The notes under the pieces are model-generated. The model was not told the origin of the DNA, ran no database searches, and worked only from the letters and a program-made list of their open reading frames with translations. This document shows, piece after piece, positions 1 to 11,700 of a stretch of DNA of 64,000 nt. The stretch covers positions 4,712,001 to 4,776,000 of the forward strand of contig JAQQWL010000002.1 in NCBI GenBank assembly GCA_038363925.1, given 5' to 3'. The DNA is from Apiospora phragmitis. Its lineage: Eukaryota; Ascomycota; Sordariomycetes; Amphisphaeriales; Apiosporaceae. The translations under genes were made by a program, and so were the position numbers. Within the stretch, counting starts at the first letter, position 1. Each line of letters begins with the position of its first letter.

Positions 1-1514
1 TTTTTTGGATATTCGTTCAATAAATTTTTTAAATTAATGGGATTAATATAATACTCGGTAAACATTAGGTTAAAAGATTTATTACTCGTTATCCATTTAT
101 TGGTATTACTTTTTTTAAAAGGATAAATTTTTTAAGGCTTAACGTAACTTCCGTAAAGAAAATTATCGAGTTTTTCGAGCGGCTTAAAAATCTTATTCTA
201 AAATCGATCCCTTTAGAGTTTCGGTTTAATGTCGACGAGATCGGTAATTAGCTCGGTTATAAAATAAATATAATAATTATTAAACTTATTAAAATAAAAA
301 GAATATTAATTATAAACTTTTTTAACTAATAATAAGCTTTTACGGTTAAATATAACAACGTTTTAAGCCGAGCTTTACCTCTTTTTATAATATTTAAAAG
401 TTAATAGGTCTAATAGTAATAATTTCCGGAAAAAGAGGACTCGTTAACGGATATTATAAAGGATTAAGTTTTTACGGTATCCCCTAAAAGCTAGACTAAT
501 AAGGAGCTAGCCTTAATATAACTAAATAAGGTTTTTATCCTTTATATAAAGCTTAAAAATAAGGATTAGTAGCGGCTTATTATCCTGGATAGCTACGCTA
601 GTTACGTAAACGAAAACTTTATTATAATATATTTAAAGTATAAGATATAGCTTTTCTTCTTTCCGGTATACTCGTCGCACCTATTATAACCCTTAGATTT
701 TAATCTTTTTAATATATTAAAAGATACTTATTACTGGAAAATAACCCTATACTATATAAGGCTTAATAATATAAATATAAATAAGAAGGATTTCCTCCAG
801 TATTACGAACTAATTAAAAGGTTTACTTTTTGGTTATATATAATAATTAGCGGCTAAGCCGTAATTAATATATTTCTTTATAATATTAATAAATTCCTTA
901 ATAGTTAAAACCGGAGGATAGAAAACTAGGTAAAGGTAGGACTATTTAAGCCTCCCCCCGACGTTTTTGATAAATAATTCTCCTTTATAACATTATTAAC
1001 ACTTAGAACTAACCGCCAAATTAAAGAGTTAGCGGATACGCTTAATAATAATAATACTATTTTTAATAACGCGACGCGCCGGGTTTTATTCCGGAAGTTT
1101 TAAAAAAGTCTAAATATTTTAAACGGCTAGATCGGCTAATTAGAATACGAGAAGTTAGTTTTAAAAAATAATTTAAAAAAAGAAAAAGGTAAAAAGAAGA
1201 AAAGAGTAATATTTAACCTTAACTAGAAATTTACGCGTATATAAGATATTATAGTAATTAAGAGGGAAATAAATAGCGTTATACCGGAACCCTAAGCTAT
1301 TACTCTTTTATTGTTAACGCCGGAAGCCGTTATAATTAAATCTAACTTTAAATTTAAGATTAAAAGTATTATAAAAGCGTTTCGAGATTAAAACGGTATT
1401 TTTAAGATTTTATATTAATTTTTAATTAAATTATTCGTATTATTATTATATAATATTATTATTAGTTTTTAGGGTCGCCGTTGTATAGGGTGACCGTAGC
1501 ACCGTCAGCTGGCT
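1..1514 (+). mobile_element. Fot1/pogo-like DNA transposon, 3' part, RIP-degraded
   Basis: This is the 3' portion of a Tc1/mariner-superfamily (Fot1/pogo) element; its 5' end lies before the window. Frame 3 (codons starting at 228, 231 and so on) encodes a DDE transposase full of TAG/TAA codons. The catalytic aspartates are visible: the first in an N-V-D-E-x-G motif (234-236), the second in L-D-S-Y-A-S (588-590) and the third in Q/*-P-L-D (696-698). All three lie in one frame, and the last two are separated by 35 residues (DD35D). The element ends in a 42-bp inverted repeat (1473-1514) followed by the TA target (1515-1516). It matches, in reverse orientation, the copy at 7234-8614 plus 15403-15532. 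Stops arise from TGG/CAG to TAG changes, typical of RIP, so no functional protein is expected. Confidence 0.88.
1473..1514 (-). repeat. Terminal inverted repeat of the left Fot1/pogo copy
   Basis: The 42-bp end is nearly identical to the two ends of the right-hand copy (7234-7275 and, inverted, 15904-15945). Differences are almost all C/T or G/A transitions. It abuts a TA dinucleotide, the expected mariner/pogo target duplication. Confidence 0.88.
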
Positions 1515-1825
1515 TATAACGTATATTATATATCGAGTTACTCTTTTAAAAAGTAAGAACGCGACACTTCAAAAAGTAAATAAAATATTTAGCCGGCGCC
1601 GCCGTACAAAAAAGAAACGGCTATAAAATAAAGGATTATTTCGTATATAAACTAAAAAAGACCTATAGTTTTAAAAGGATATTAATAAATAGTTATAAAA
1701 CGAATCGCGTCGGAGGAGTGGTCGTACAAGGACGTTTAGAACACGTTTATAACGCTATAGAATCTGCGGAGAGCCCGGGTATAATACGCGTACTTATTAG
1801 AATAATATAAAAGTATCTAGAGATA
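1515..1825 (+). repeat. Direct repeat copy A (about 310 bp)
   Basis: This stretch is strongly similar to 6017-6325 in the same orientation; both contain TTTAGCCGGCGCCGCCGTAC. In copy B the similarity continues a few bases leftward, whereas here it is cut off exactly at the TA where the left Fot1/pogo element begins, so the transposon appears to have inserted into this repeat. The two copies could be LTRs or coding segments of an unidentified element. Read forward, each gives a partly open but stop-interrupted frame. Confidence 0.75.
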
Positions 1826-2410
1826 AGGATTCCGATTAATTTTAATATTTTAAATACGTTATAATAAAATTAACTTATATTTTATTAAAAAGGGTATAAA
1901 AGAATAGGATATTCACTTATATAAGATATTCGCTTGTAAGATACGTTAATAATAATACGATTTAAAGTAATAATTTTTTTTAAATACTTACTTTTAAGCT
2001 TTATTAATAAATATATATAAATTAATCGGTTTAACTTATTATATAACTCGCTTTATATATTAAAGTTTCGAATTAAAATTAATTTAAAGGTTAAAAAAAG
2101 TCTTTAATATAACGAACGCTATTCGAGTTTTAAAAAAAACCTAGTAAAATATATTAAGGTTTATATTAATAATACGAGAGAGTATTTAAATATGCGATAA
2201 GAGTCCGCTTTTATCGATATAATAAGTAATAGCTCGTAAAAATAAAAATAATTAAGGTATATAAATTTAAAAATATTTATAATAATTTCGTTAAAATTAA
2301 TATTTAAATTAATTATTAAAATAAAGAATATTTATATAAAATATATAAGAGATGTTTCCCGTTATATATTTAATTCCTCTTTTATTAATCCTTTAGATTA
2401 CCTATAGGCT
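1826..2410. other. RIP-degraded AT-rich sequence, no gene
   Basis: The sequence is AT-rich with TA excess and many stops in all frames. On the minus strand short runs look like decayed retroelement coding sequence, but I could not assign a family. Confidence 0.6.
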
Positions 2411-2745
2411 TACTGTGATCTCGTTACTAGCTCACGGTGATCCATCCTTGGATCACGGTGATCCAACCTTGGTTAGCTCACCTCGGGCGTCGTGCCTTTT
2501 GTCGCTCCGGGGTTCGTCACGTAACTCATCGTACCTTGTTATTATGTCCGCCTTTATTCATCCCATCGCTACGCGGGCTGGGGCCGCTTGTCTTGTCGCA
2601 CGCTGTTAGAGTATGGCTGTGTGTATATTAATATAGCTGGCGGTGCGATTGCTAGCTGTGGTATCGTAGCCGGATCGGGTTATCGTATCCCCGTGCCGGT
2701 GAGTGGGGTCTTTTAGCCGCATGGTTAGGTCGGGTTGTAATATTT
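2411..2745. other. GC-richer, little-mutated island inside the RIP block
   Basis: About 335 bp have normal fungal composition while both flanks are RIP-mutated. The island contains an internal near-palindromic duplication of GGTGATCCA (around 2439-2470). The short open frames here do not look like a gene. It may be a short late insertion, such as a solo LTR or MITE below the RIP length threshold. I could not define clean termini or a target duplication. Confidence 0.5.
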
Positions 2746-2749
2746 AGCT

Positions 2750-3720
2750 TATCCGTTAAATTATTAATAATTAAATTAAAATAGCCTCCTTTTTTATATC
2801 TCCGTAGCCCTATATTACGAGCCTAGATTTCTTATATAGCTTTATAGTTTTGCTCTTAATCTCTTATATAAGCCGTGTTTTAAAAAATTTCCGGCCGGTA
2901 TACTTACCCAGGTCGAATCGAATAAATTCGAAAACTCTTCGTGCAACGAGATTATTAATCTCCTCCGCGTCGGACTCTTAAAATAAATATCCGGACGAGG
3001 TAATAACGCCGTTTTATTAAAGCTTAATTATTAGGTCGTAATTCTTTTATTCTTTTTAAGTAAAAAATACGGCGGTTAAAACGTTCCGGAGTAGATATTT
3101 TCTAAGTCGTCCCCGGCTACGTCGTACGGGAGCTACCGTAATTTCCTCGGCTATCGGTTCGGTATTTAAAGTATTTACCGGCTATTCCGAATCTAGTTAT
3201 ATATCCGGCTCGTCGTACAGTTCTCCGGCCTCTTTTTAATAATACGGCTTAATTTAAGTTACTCGAAAAGCTTTCGAGCCGTTTAAAGTATTTAATTAAA
3301 TCGTATAATTTTTAATAACTATTATTTTATATAGTTTAGTTTATCCTTCTCTTTTTTATTAAATTAAGATTTTACTTCGAAGCGAGAGTGTTAAAATATC
3401 GTAAATAGCCGGTTCGTTTCGAGTGTTTAAAGCTCGGTAAATATTAATATTTATACGTATTTTCCGGAATATCTTTATTACTTTCTATACGGTTTCTCCT
3501 CGTACTTAAATCTCCGGTAACGGTAATGAGTTCCCGTCGATACGAAGGTATATTTTAAATATAAATAGGGTAAATATTAGGCCATTAAGGCCAGCCGTAT
3601 CGTTTAAAGTTTTAATAATTATTTAAAACATTATTGCGATATTTATTTAATAACCGAGATCTTTTTATAAAATATCGAAGGCTCTACGTAATAAAACGTG
3701 CGCTCGTTTGATTTTACTTA
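2750..3720 (-). mobile_element. Copia-like retrotransposon pol remnant (integrase C-terminal part and linker)
   Basis: Read on the minus strand and allowing for TAG/TAA created by RIP, this stretch gives a recognisable run: N-D-T-A-G-L-N-G-L (original probably AGPNGL) near 3580-3600, followed by a basic segment with an R-G-R-L-R-K motif, then a region leading toward reverse transcriptase. These are hallmarks of the integrase/RT linker of fungal Ty1/copia elements. No intact frame remains. Flanks on the right (3720-4098) are also AT-rich and probably belong to the same element. Confidence 0.6.
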
Positions 3721-4103
3721 TTATTTAATAAGCTTTAATAAGTATTTATTTATAAGTAATTCTTATTATTTATATATAATTTCGATTTTTTTTTAAAAAT
3801 ATATACCCGGATTATATAAAATATAATTAAAACGTTTTTAATATACGTATATTTAATACTTATAAAGGGTATTTTAAATATCTTATATATTAAGCGAATA
3901 TAAGAATATAATCGTTTAAAAAGACGTATTTAAATTAATTATATAAAGTACGTTTTATTTATTAATATAAATAACGTTTATAATAATTTCGTAATTAAAG
4001 TCGTATTCGTTTTATAACGAGAATTTAAATCCTTATAACGCTAGATCGTACGATTAGTATTAAGAGTAAAACTTTTAATTCTCGTCGAGAATAATAGGGT
4101 TAA

Positions 4104-4310
4104 TGTTGAATGGGCTCTCGTACGTACGGTGGTTCCGGTTTTAATCGGGGTTCAATCGTTCTTATTCTGTTGTTCATGTCTATCTTCAGTACGAGCTACG
4201 AGGGGCATCGTATGCCCCTCTTGATGAAACAGGAAAGGGGTTCGTGCGCGTAGGCACGTGGCACCCCTTTTGGAGTAATATGGAAAACCTCAGTTCCTGC
4301 TGTTCTAACA
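4104..4310 (+). repeat. Solo LTR with perfect 5-bp target-site duplication
   Basis: The 207-bp unit starts TGTTGAATGG and ends TTCTAACA (TGTT...AACA ends). It is flanked by identical GTTAA on both sides (4099-4103 and 4311-4315). Base composition is normal, unlike the RIP-mutated DNA around it. The 3' part matches a RIP-mutated fragment at about 17690-17809. A single LTR with a target duplication is the expected product of LTR-LTR recombination. Because it is short and little mutated it probably arrived after the surrounding RIP. Confidence 0.82.
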
Positions 4311-4315
4311 GTTAA

Positions 4316-6016
4316 CGTTATTATAGCCGGCGTTTTTTAAAAAGGTATGAAGCTTTTCTATGCGAGGGTGTTTAAACCGTCGTTAGAGGTATCGAAACTA
4401 TTTTTCGATAAAATATAATATCGTTTTTATACGGCCTTTATTAAAAAAAAGTATCTATATTTCTTAATTATAAGGGGTATTTCGCCGTCCTTTTATATAA
4501 TAAAATAAAAGCTATTATTATAATACGTTTTAAGCTAATCGGCGTTATATAATAAAAATAAAAAAGGTTATAATATTTAAAATATAATATTTAATTATTT
4601 TTAATTAGTTTTATATATTAATTAATATACCTTATAAGCGAGCTACGTATATAAACGAGCTGCGAATTTTTAATTAATTCTCTTATAATTAATTTTATAT
4701 TAATTTTTCTCCTTTAATAAATATAGAATTAAAAAATAAAGAAAAAAGGTTTAATTTAACGCTTTAAACGTTTTAAAATAACCCGAAATTAAGTGTACGA
4801 AAAGCTATAGCGATATATTATATCTTAAAATCGACGTTACGTAGTTAACGACGCGGAATTCGACCACGATCCGAAATTTTTATAAACTTTTAAAAGCTTT
4901 TTAATTTTAAAAAAGAATTAATTCTTTAATATATTATTAATTTAAATACGCGATCGTTTTTTTTATTTAAGTAATATAAAAAATATAGCGAATTAATTAT
5001 TTAGTTTACGTAACGCGAGACGCGTCGGTATTAACTAAGCCTTTAATTTTATATAATAATAATTAGACCTCCGGACGCGTTTTAACCGAAAAATTAATTA
5101 TTAAAAAATCCTTTATAAAGATTTTAACGCGTATTATATATAGTTTATTTTTATACGGAATATAATTAATACATATAAAATATTAAAGGAGGATATATAT
5201 AATTTTAATAAGACCGGGTTTTTTATAAATTAAATCTCGTTTAAAATAATCGTAACCACTTTCGATTAATACGGAAAGCTTAAGGTAATATAATAAAAGA
5301 ATTAAGAATAGGTTATAATTATTTAAAGCGTTAAATTAAACGGTTACGTTATTTTTTCGTATATTATTTTTACCGGGAAAACGTACTTTTTTTTAATATA
5401 AAAATAGCTTATTATTAAAAGATTAAGTGATTATAATTATTAAAAATAATTAAATTACGCATAAAAAAGGCGAGGACTAGATTTAATATTTTAATTAATA
5501 TATTAAGTTTTATATAAAGGGTCGTTATTGCTCGATAGCTTTTAAGTTTTATTATAAAAAGAATTCGATTATTATATTTTATATACTTTCTTATTCGTTA
5601 TATAAACTTTAAGTTTTTAATATCGGCTGTTTTTATATATTAAAAAAAGCGTATAGGAAAGAAACTAAAGGTTTTATACGGGCGTATATTATTTATATTT
5701 TTAAAAAAGATTTCTTATTAACGTTTTTAAAAGCGTTCTAGGCGATTTTTATCGCTTTAAATATATAAAAAAACTTTCGAAAAATAGGATTCGTTCCGTA
5801 TAATCCGAAATATATTATTTTATAATTAAATATAAATTTATATATTTTAATACTTTTAAGAATATTTTTTAACTCATTTATTCTTTAAGAATTAAAAACT
5901 TTAAATAACTTAATTAAGGTTTAATTTTAAACCGAATACGTTTGAAACCGTATTATATAATATTAAATTAACTTTTTAACGTTTATTTTAATTAATTTTA
6001 ATTAAATCGTAAAGGT
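4316..6016. other. RIP-degraded AT-rich sequence, no gene
   Basis: The sequence is AT-rich with stops in every frame. It probably includes the 5' portion of the Copia-like remnant seen further left on the minus strand, but I could not confirm a domain here. Confidence 0.6.
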
Positions 6017-6325
6017 TATAACGTATATTATATACCGAGTTATTTTTTTAAAAAATAAAAACGTAATATTTTAAAAAATAAATAAAATATTTAGCCGGCG
6101 CCGCCGTACAAAAAAAACGGCTATAAAATAAAGAATTACTTTATATATAAGCTAAAAAAGACCTATAGTTTTAAAAAAATGTTAATAAATAGTTATAAAA
6201 CGAATCGCGTCGGAGGAGTAATTATATAAAAACGTTTAGGACACGTTTATAACGCTATAAAATTTATAAAAACCCCGGATATAATATGCGTACTTATTAA
6301 AATAATATAAAAACCTTTAAAAATA
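6017..6325 (+). repeat. Direct repeat copy B
   Basis: This copy corresponds to 1515-1825. It is more heavily mutated than copy A (more A/T transitions) but keeps the same order of conserved blocks, including the GCCGGCGCCGCCGTAC core. The distance between copies is about 4.5 kb, compatible with LTRs of one degenerate element, though no TG...CA ends were found. Confidence 0.7.
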
Positions 6326-7231
6326 ATAATTATTAATATATTTAATTAATTTTAAACGTTATAATCGAATTAATTTATAACTTATAAAGCTTAGTAATAA
6401 AAAGTGCGTAGCTTATTTATATACGTAGCTCGCTTATAGGGTATATTATTTTAATTAACGAAATAAGTTTTAAACTTTTAAACTTAATTGCGGCGCTTTT
6501 TAAAGTTTAATTAATTTATACGTCTAGGTTTTTTTATACGTAAGCCTTTATTTAAGGCTTTTCGATTAATAAAAATAAAACGGTATTAATATTTTAAATC
6601 TTTTTTTAATAAGTTTAATTATACGGGTTATTAAAATTAAATTAATCGGTTTATATAGTAACTTTTAAAAAATAAATATCTTTATTAATAAACCGGTAAT
6701 AAAACACGGCGTTTATTAGATAATATTTTATTATACGTTTTTTAAATTAAAGTAGTTATACTCTTTTTTATCGTTTTTTAACTTTTTTTTTCTTTTTTTA
6801 GTTTTAAACGAAATTTTCTTATTCGTTTTAAGTAAAGAGTTTTTATTTAACGTTATTATACGTTTAAAAGTATTAAGTTATTATATAGGTTCGTTTTTTA
6901 ACTAAGTAATTTATTAATTAATAGTTTTATTTATAATAAATTCGGTAGGTTTTTTATTTAAAGTACCGGTTTTTATATAATAGCTTAAGTCGAAACGTGT
7001 TTATAAATTATTAATTCTTATTTTATTTTAATAATCGGTTATTATATAATAGTTTATTATTATAAATTAGTCGGTTTTTTTCGTATAGTTATTTATAAAC
7101 CGTTTATTAATTAAGTACGTATTCGTAGCCGGGTTTCGATATATTTTTTCCGTTAAATATCGTTCCGAGAGCTTTTAATTTATTATTATATCTAGCGATA
7201 CGTAAAGGTTTAAAAATAGCGCTTCGTATAT
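6326..7231. other. RIP-degraded AT-rich sequence, no gene
   Basis: There is no open frame and no recognisable domain. The block ends at the TA target of the next transposon. Confidence 0.6.
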
Positions 7232-7233
7232 TA

Positions 7234-7275
7234 AGCTAGCTGACGGTGCTACGGTCACCCCATATAACGGCGACC
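7234..7275 (+). repeat. Left terminal inverted repeat of the interrupted Fot1/pogo element
   Basis: Begins AGCTAGCTGACGGTGCTACG and pairs with the inverted sequence at 15904-15945. It is preceded by TA. Confidence 0.88.
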
Positions 7276-8614
7276 TTAAAAACTAACAATAATACTATAT
7301 AATAATAATACGAATAGTTTAATTAAAAATTAATATAAAATTTTAAAAACACCGTTTTAGTCTCGAAACGCTTTTATAACACCTTTAATCTTAGATTTAG
7401 AGTTATATTTAATTATAACGGCTTCCGGCGCCGACGATAAAGGAGTAACAGCCTAGGGTTCTGGTGTAACGCTATTTATTTCCCTCTTAATTATTATTAT
7501 ATCTCGTATACGCGTAAATCTCTAATTAAGGTTAAGTATTACTCTTTTTTTCTTTTTACCTTTTTCTTTTTTTAAATTACTTTTTAAAAGTGATTTCTCG
7601 TGCTTTAATTAACTTATCTAGCCGTTTAAAGTATTTAAACTCTTTTAAAGCTTCCGGCATAAAACTCGGCGCGTCGCGCTATTAAAAATAATATTATTAT
7701 TATTAAGCGTATCCGTTAACTTTTTAATTTAGCGGCTAATTATAAGTATTAATAATGTTATAAAAGAGAATTATTTATTAAAAACGTCGGGGGGAGGCTT
7801 AAATAGTCCTGCCTTTATTTAGTCTTTTATTTTCTAGTTTTAATTATTAAGGGGCTTATTAATATCGCGAGGGAATATATTAATTACGGCCTAGCCGCTA
7901 ATTATTATATACGGCCGAAAAGTAAACTTTTTAATTAGCTCGTAATATTAAAAGAAGTCTTTTTTATTTATATTTATATTATTAAGCCTTATATAGTATA
8001 AGGTTATTTTTTAATAATAAATATTTTTTAATATATTAAAGTGATTAAAATCTAGGGGTTATAATAAGTATAACGAATATACCGGAAAAAAGAGAAGCTA
8101 TATTTTATACTTTAAATATATTATAATAAAATCCTCGTTTACGTGGCTAACGTAATTATTTAAAATAATAAGCCGCTACTAGTCCTCGTTTTTAAGCTTT
8201 ATATAAGGGATAAAAACTTTATTTAACTATACTAAAGCTAGCTCCTTATTAGTCCAGCTTTTAGGGGATACCGTAAAGACTTAATCCTCTATAGTATTCG
8301 TTAACGAGTCCTCCTCTTCCGGAAACTATTACTGCTAGACCTATTAACCTTTAAATATAATAAGAGGAGGTAAAGCTCGGCTTAAAACGTTATTATATTC
8401 GACCGTAAAAGCCTATTCTCGTTTAAAAGAGTTTATAATTAGTATTCTCTTTATTTTAATAGGTTTAATAATCATTATATTCGTTCCACAGCCGAGCTAG
8501 TTACCGATCTCGTCGACGTTAAACCGAAACTCCGGAGGGATCGATTCTAGAATAGGATTATTAAGCCGTTTAAAAAACTCGATAATTTTCTTTACGGAAG
8601 TTACGTTAAGCCTT

Positions 8615-8784
8615 TATGAAAGTATATCGATCCCTAGGTATTAATAGTATACAAGTGTGATAGAACAAAGCTAACGCTTGTCCCGTATATATTCTCTACG
8701 GGAATATGGGATATTATAAGGAAATTAAAAGGAGAGGGGCCCGGGAGGTATATGATATACGGATGCTTCTTCTATCCTATTATA
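8615..8784 (-). repeat. Gypsy LTR (3' LTR in element orientation)
   Basis: The 170-bp sequence aligns end to end with 15233-15402, with mostly C/T and G/A differences. It is preceded by the target copy GCCTT (8610-8614). Immediately to its right is a polypurine tract on the minus strand (complement of 8785-8799, with a run of six G), the expected primer for plus-strand synthesis, which fixes the element's orientation as leftward. Confidence 0.88.
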
Positions 8785-11700
8785 ATTATCCCCCCTTTTA
8801 TTTAATAATCCCTGCTATATCTCTAGCGTAAGATCTTTAAGTAGTAAAAACGAATATGTTTCGTAATTCTCGCGAAGTGTTCTAATAAAAGGTAATAAGG
8901 GTATAAAGCAAGTAAAAGTAAAGAGATCGTATACTATATTATTAACGCGTTAATAAGTATTTTTAAATAAATATATAAATAATTGTAATAAGCCCTTTAT
9001 AACTTTAAAATAAAGTTATTTTAAAATTTAATTAACTCTTTCCGCTTTAACTAATAATAATCCGTCGTTTCGCACCACGATCTCGTCGTTTATTTATACG
9101 CCTTTAAATAGAAACTATCGCGAATCTCTTTTCTTATATTATAATAGCCGCCGCTTTTTAACGCACCTAGCTATTTAATAATTATAACGGCGGCACCTTA
9201 CTTATTACGCTCGATTCGTCCTATTATCCTTACGTTTTATCGTACTCTTCCGCTTATAAACCCTTTATTAACGAGCGCCCCGAGTTTAATTACTTTTTTA
9301 CCAACCCCCGATCCCTAACCTACGGCTAGTCTAACTTTACAATAAGCTATTATAATAATAATAAAACTTATAAAGCTATAAATTTATTATATCGATTCGT
9401 TTTTAAAGCGTTTTAATTAAACTTTCTCGATAAGTTCTTAACGCGCTAATTAAAAACTTCTAAATCGTCGCTATTATATTCTCGGGCTTAATAAAGTACT
9501 TCTAAGAGGTTAACGATAATAATACCTTTATCTTTCTTATCGAACTCCGCCGCCGTACGGGCAATATTTTATACCGTCTCGTCGTCTCTTTCTACCGCGT
9601 AATAAAAGGTTATAAAGCCGAGTTCAGAATCTCCGGCTCGAAAAAGTTTATTAAAGTAATAGGATTCCTACGGCAAGCTTTTAAATCCCGACCTTATTTT
9701 ATTAACGGTAATATTACGAATAAATAAGCTTAATTACTTACCGCTAAGAGTACGCCTCGCGAAAAGACGCCCTACGTAAACGTTTCGCCCTTCTCGGCAT
9801 TAATATTATAAGTACCCTATACTTATTAATTACGAGCCTATTCCGTTAATATTTTATTAAATTATAAAAAAAGCTAACGCTTTCGAAATTATAGTTTTAT
9901 TACGCCTCCTTTATTATAACCGCGGCTTTACTATTTAAAATATAGCCTTTAATTTTATTAAAAAGCGAGCTTTCGTACTTTTCGCTTCCTTTTATAAAGA
10001 TATTACCGAAAACTAAGCTACTTATTTTAAAAACGAGTTAAGCCTTTTAAACTTAACGTTTTAAATAGTTATACCGTTAGGTTTTCGTTCTAGTTTTTTT
10101 TTCGTAATAAAATAAATTCCCCGGCGTAATATAAACCTCGTAACTAATTAATAAAGCGTAGATTCTCTAGTTTTATTATTTAAATAAATAAGTTTAAATC
10201 TTATTAAAATCCGGCTTCGGCCTCTTTTCGAACTAATTAAATAAATAAATAATAAAAGTTTCGGGGCCGGTTTTACCTTTATAATAATAATTTATAAAAC
10301 CTACCTCTCTATTTTATAATTAATAATATAACCTAATTCTTTTTCTCGTATTAAGCTACTTTTATAAAAGCGTTTATTAGGTTTTCGGCCGGTTTTTATT
10401 AGTTATATTCGGCGGACTAACCCTTCTACTTTATTAAGTAATATTATCGCCCTTTTTAACGTATCTTTTCCTTGACCTCTTCTACTTCCCACTCTTCGTC
10501 ATCCTTTAGCTCCGGTATTAGTAAGGTGTCAGAAGATGTTGCTTTTTATAGCTCTAATAGCTGGATAGGGAATATATCGTAGAGGCGGGAATACTTCTTT
10601 AGTAAGGCTAGCCGGTACGCTAACGTCTCGATACGCTCGAAAACTCGGAACGGACCGACGAATTTTAAGGCTAGTTTCTTATTCTAGATTTTTAAGTTCT
10701 TAATAAAGAGCCCTATTATTTATTCGATTTTAAAAATAATTAATTTATAATAAGAATTATAATATTTCGCTTAAGATTTTATTACTTTTTTTTAGCGTTC
10801 TCTTATTTTTATTCGTAGGTTTTATAGTTTTAATAGCTTGTTTTTAGTTACTAATACCCCTTTCGCGGGAGAGTCGTCCTTAACGAATATGCGAAAATCC
10901 GGCTAATAACCGTACGTAGCTTCGAATAGCGATAGCCTTATTATTAAGTTTATTAAAAAATTAATAGCGTAAAATGCTATATATAATAAATTCGGCTATA
11001 GTTTAGCATATTTCGAGAACTTAGTTTATTTTTTCGGTTTAGCCGTTTATTTATAGGTAAAATACCGTCGAATACCTTAGTTTTATTTTATTTTCGAAGT
11101 AAAGTTATAATTAGAAATTATTAGTAAAAATTGAGCCCTTATTCGAAAAAAACCCTTTCGAGTTATTAAATCAGTACTCGATCTTTTTATAAAATAGTTA
11201 TACTAGCTTAGCGGTATTAATTATTTTCGATACGGGGAAAAAAAAGAATAGCTTATTATATCGGTTTATTATTACGAGGATAATATCGATAAACTATCGT
11301 TTATAAAAGGAGTTAAATAAGCCTATAATAAAATTTATATTATATTCTTTTCTTAAACGGCTAGGCTAAGGTAACAAGGTAAGTTTACTATATAAACAAT
11401 AATATTTCGCCTTAGAATCGAAATATATAACGTAGGTTTTTATATACGTAACCATGTTTTTTTATAAATTAAACTAATAAAACTTTCTTTCGAAGAGTTT
11501 TATTATACGATCGCGCTTAAAATAATCGTTAAAAAGGTTATTATAATATACCTATAATAATTATGCTCAGAGCGACGCTTACTCGGGGATATATATTTTT
11601 TTATTAAAATATAATAATTTATTTATTACTGTCGCCTATTAGTATTTCGAGTCCGCCTCGGCCCCTAAGCTTCTCCGCCTCCGTTAATAAGCCTCGTCCT

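Noticed and set aside
2415..2631. Small open frames in the GC-normal island
   Set aside because: They are overlapping short frames without motifs in a repeat-rich block, better explained by composition than by a gene.
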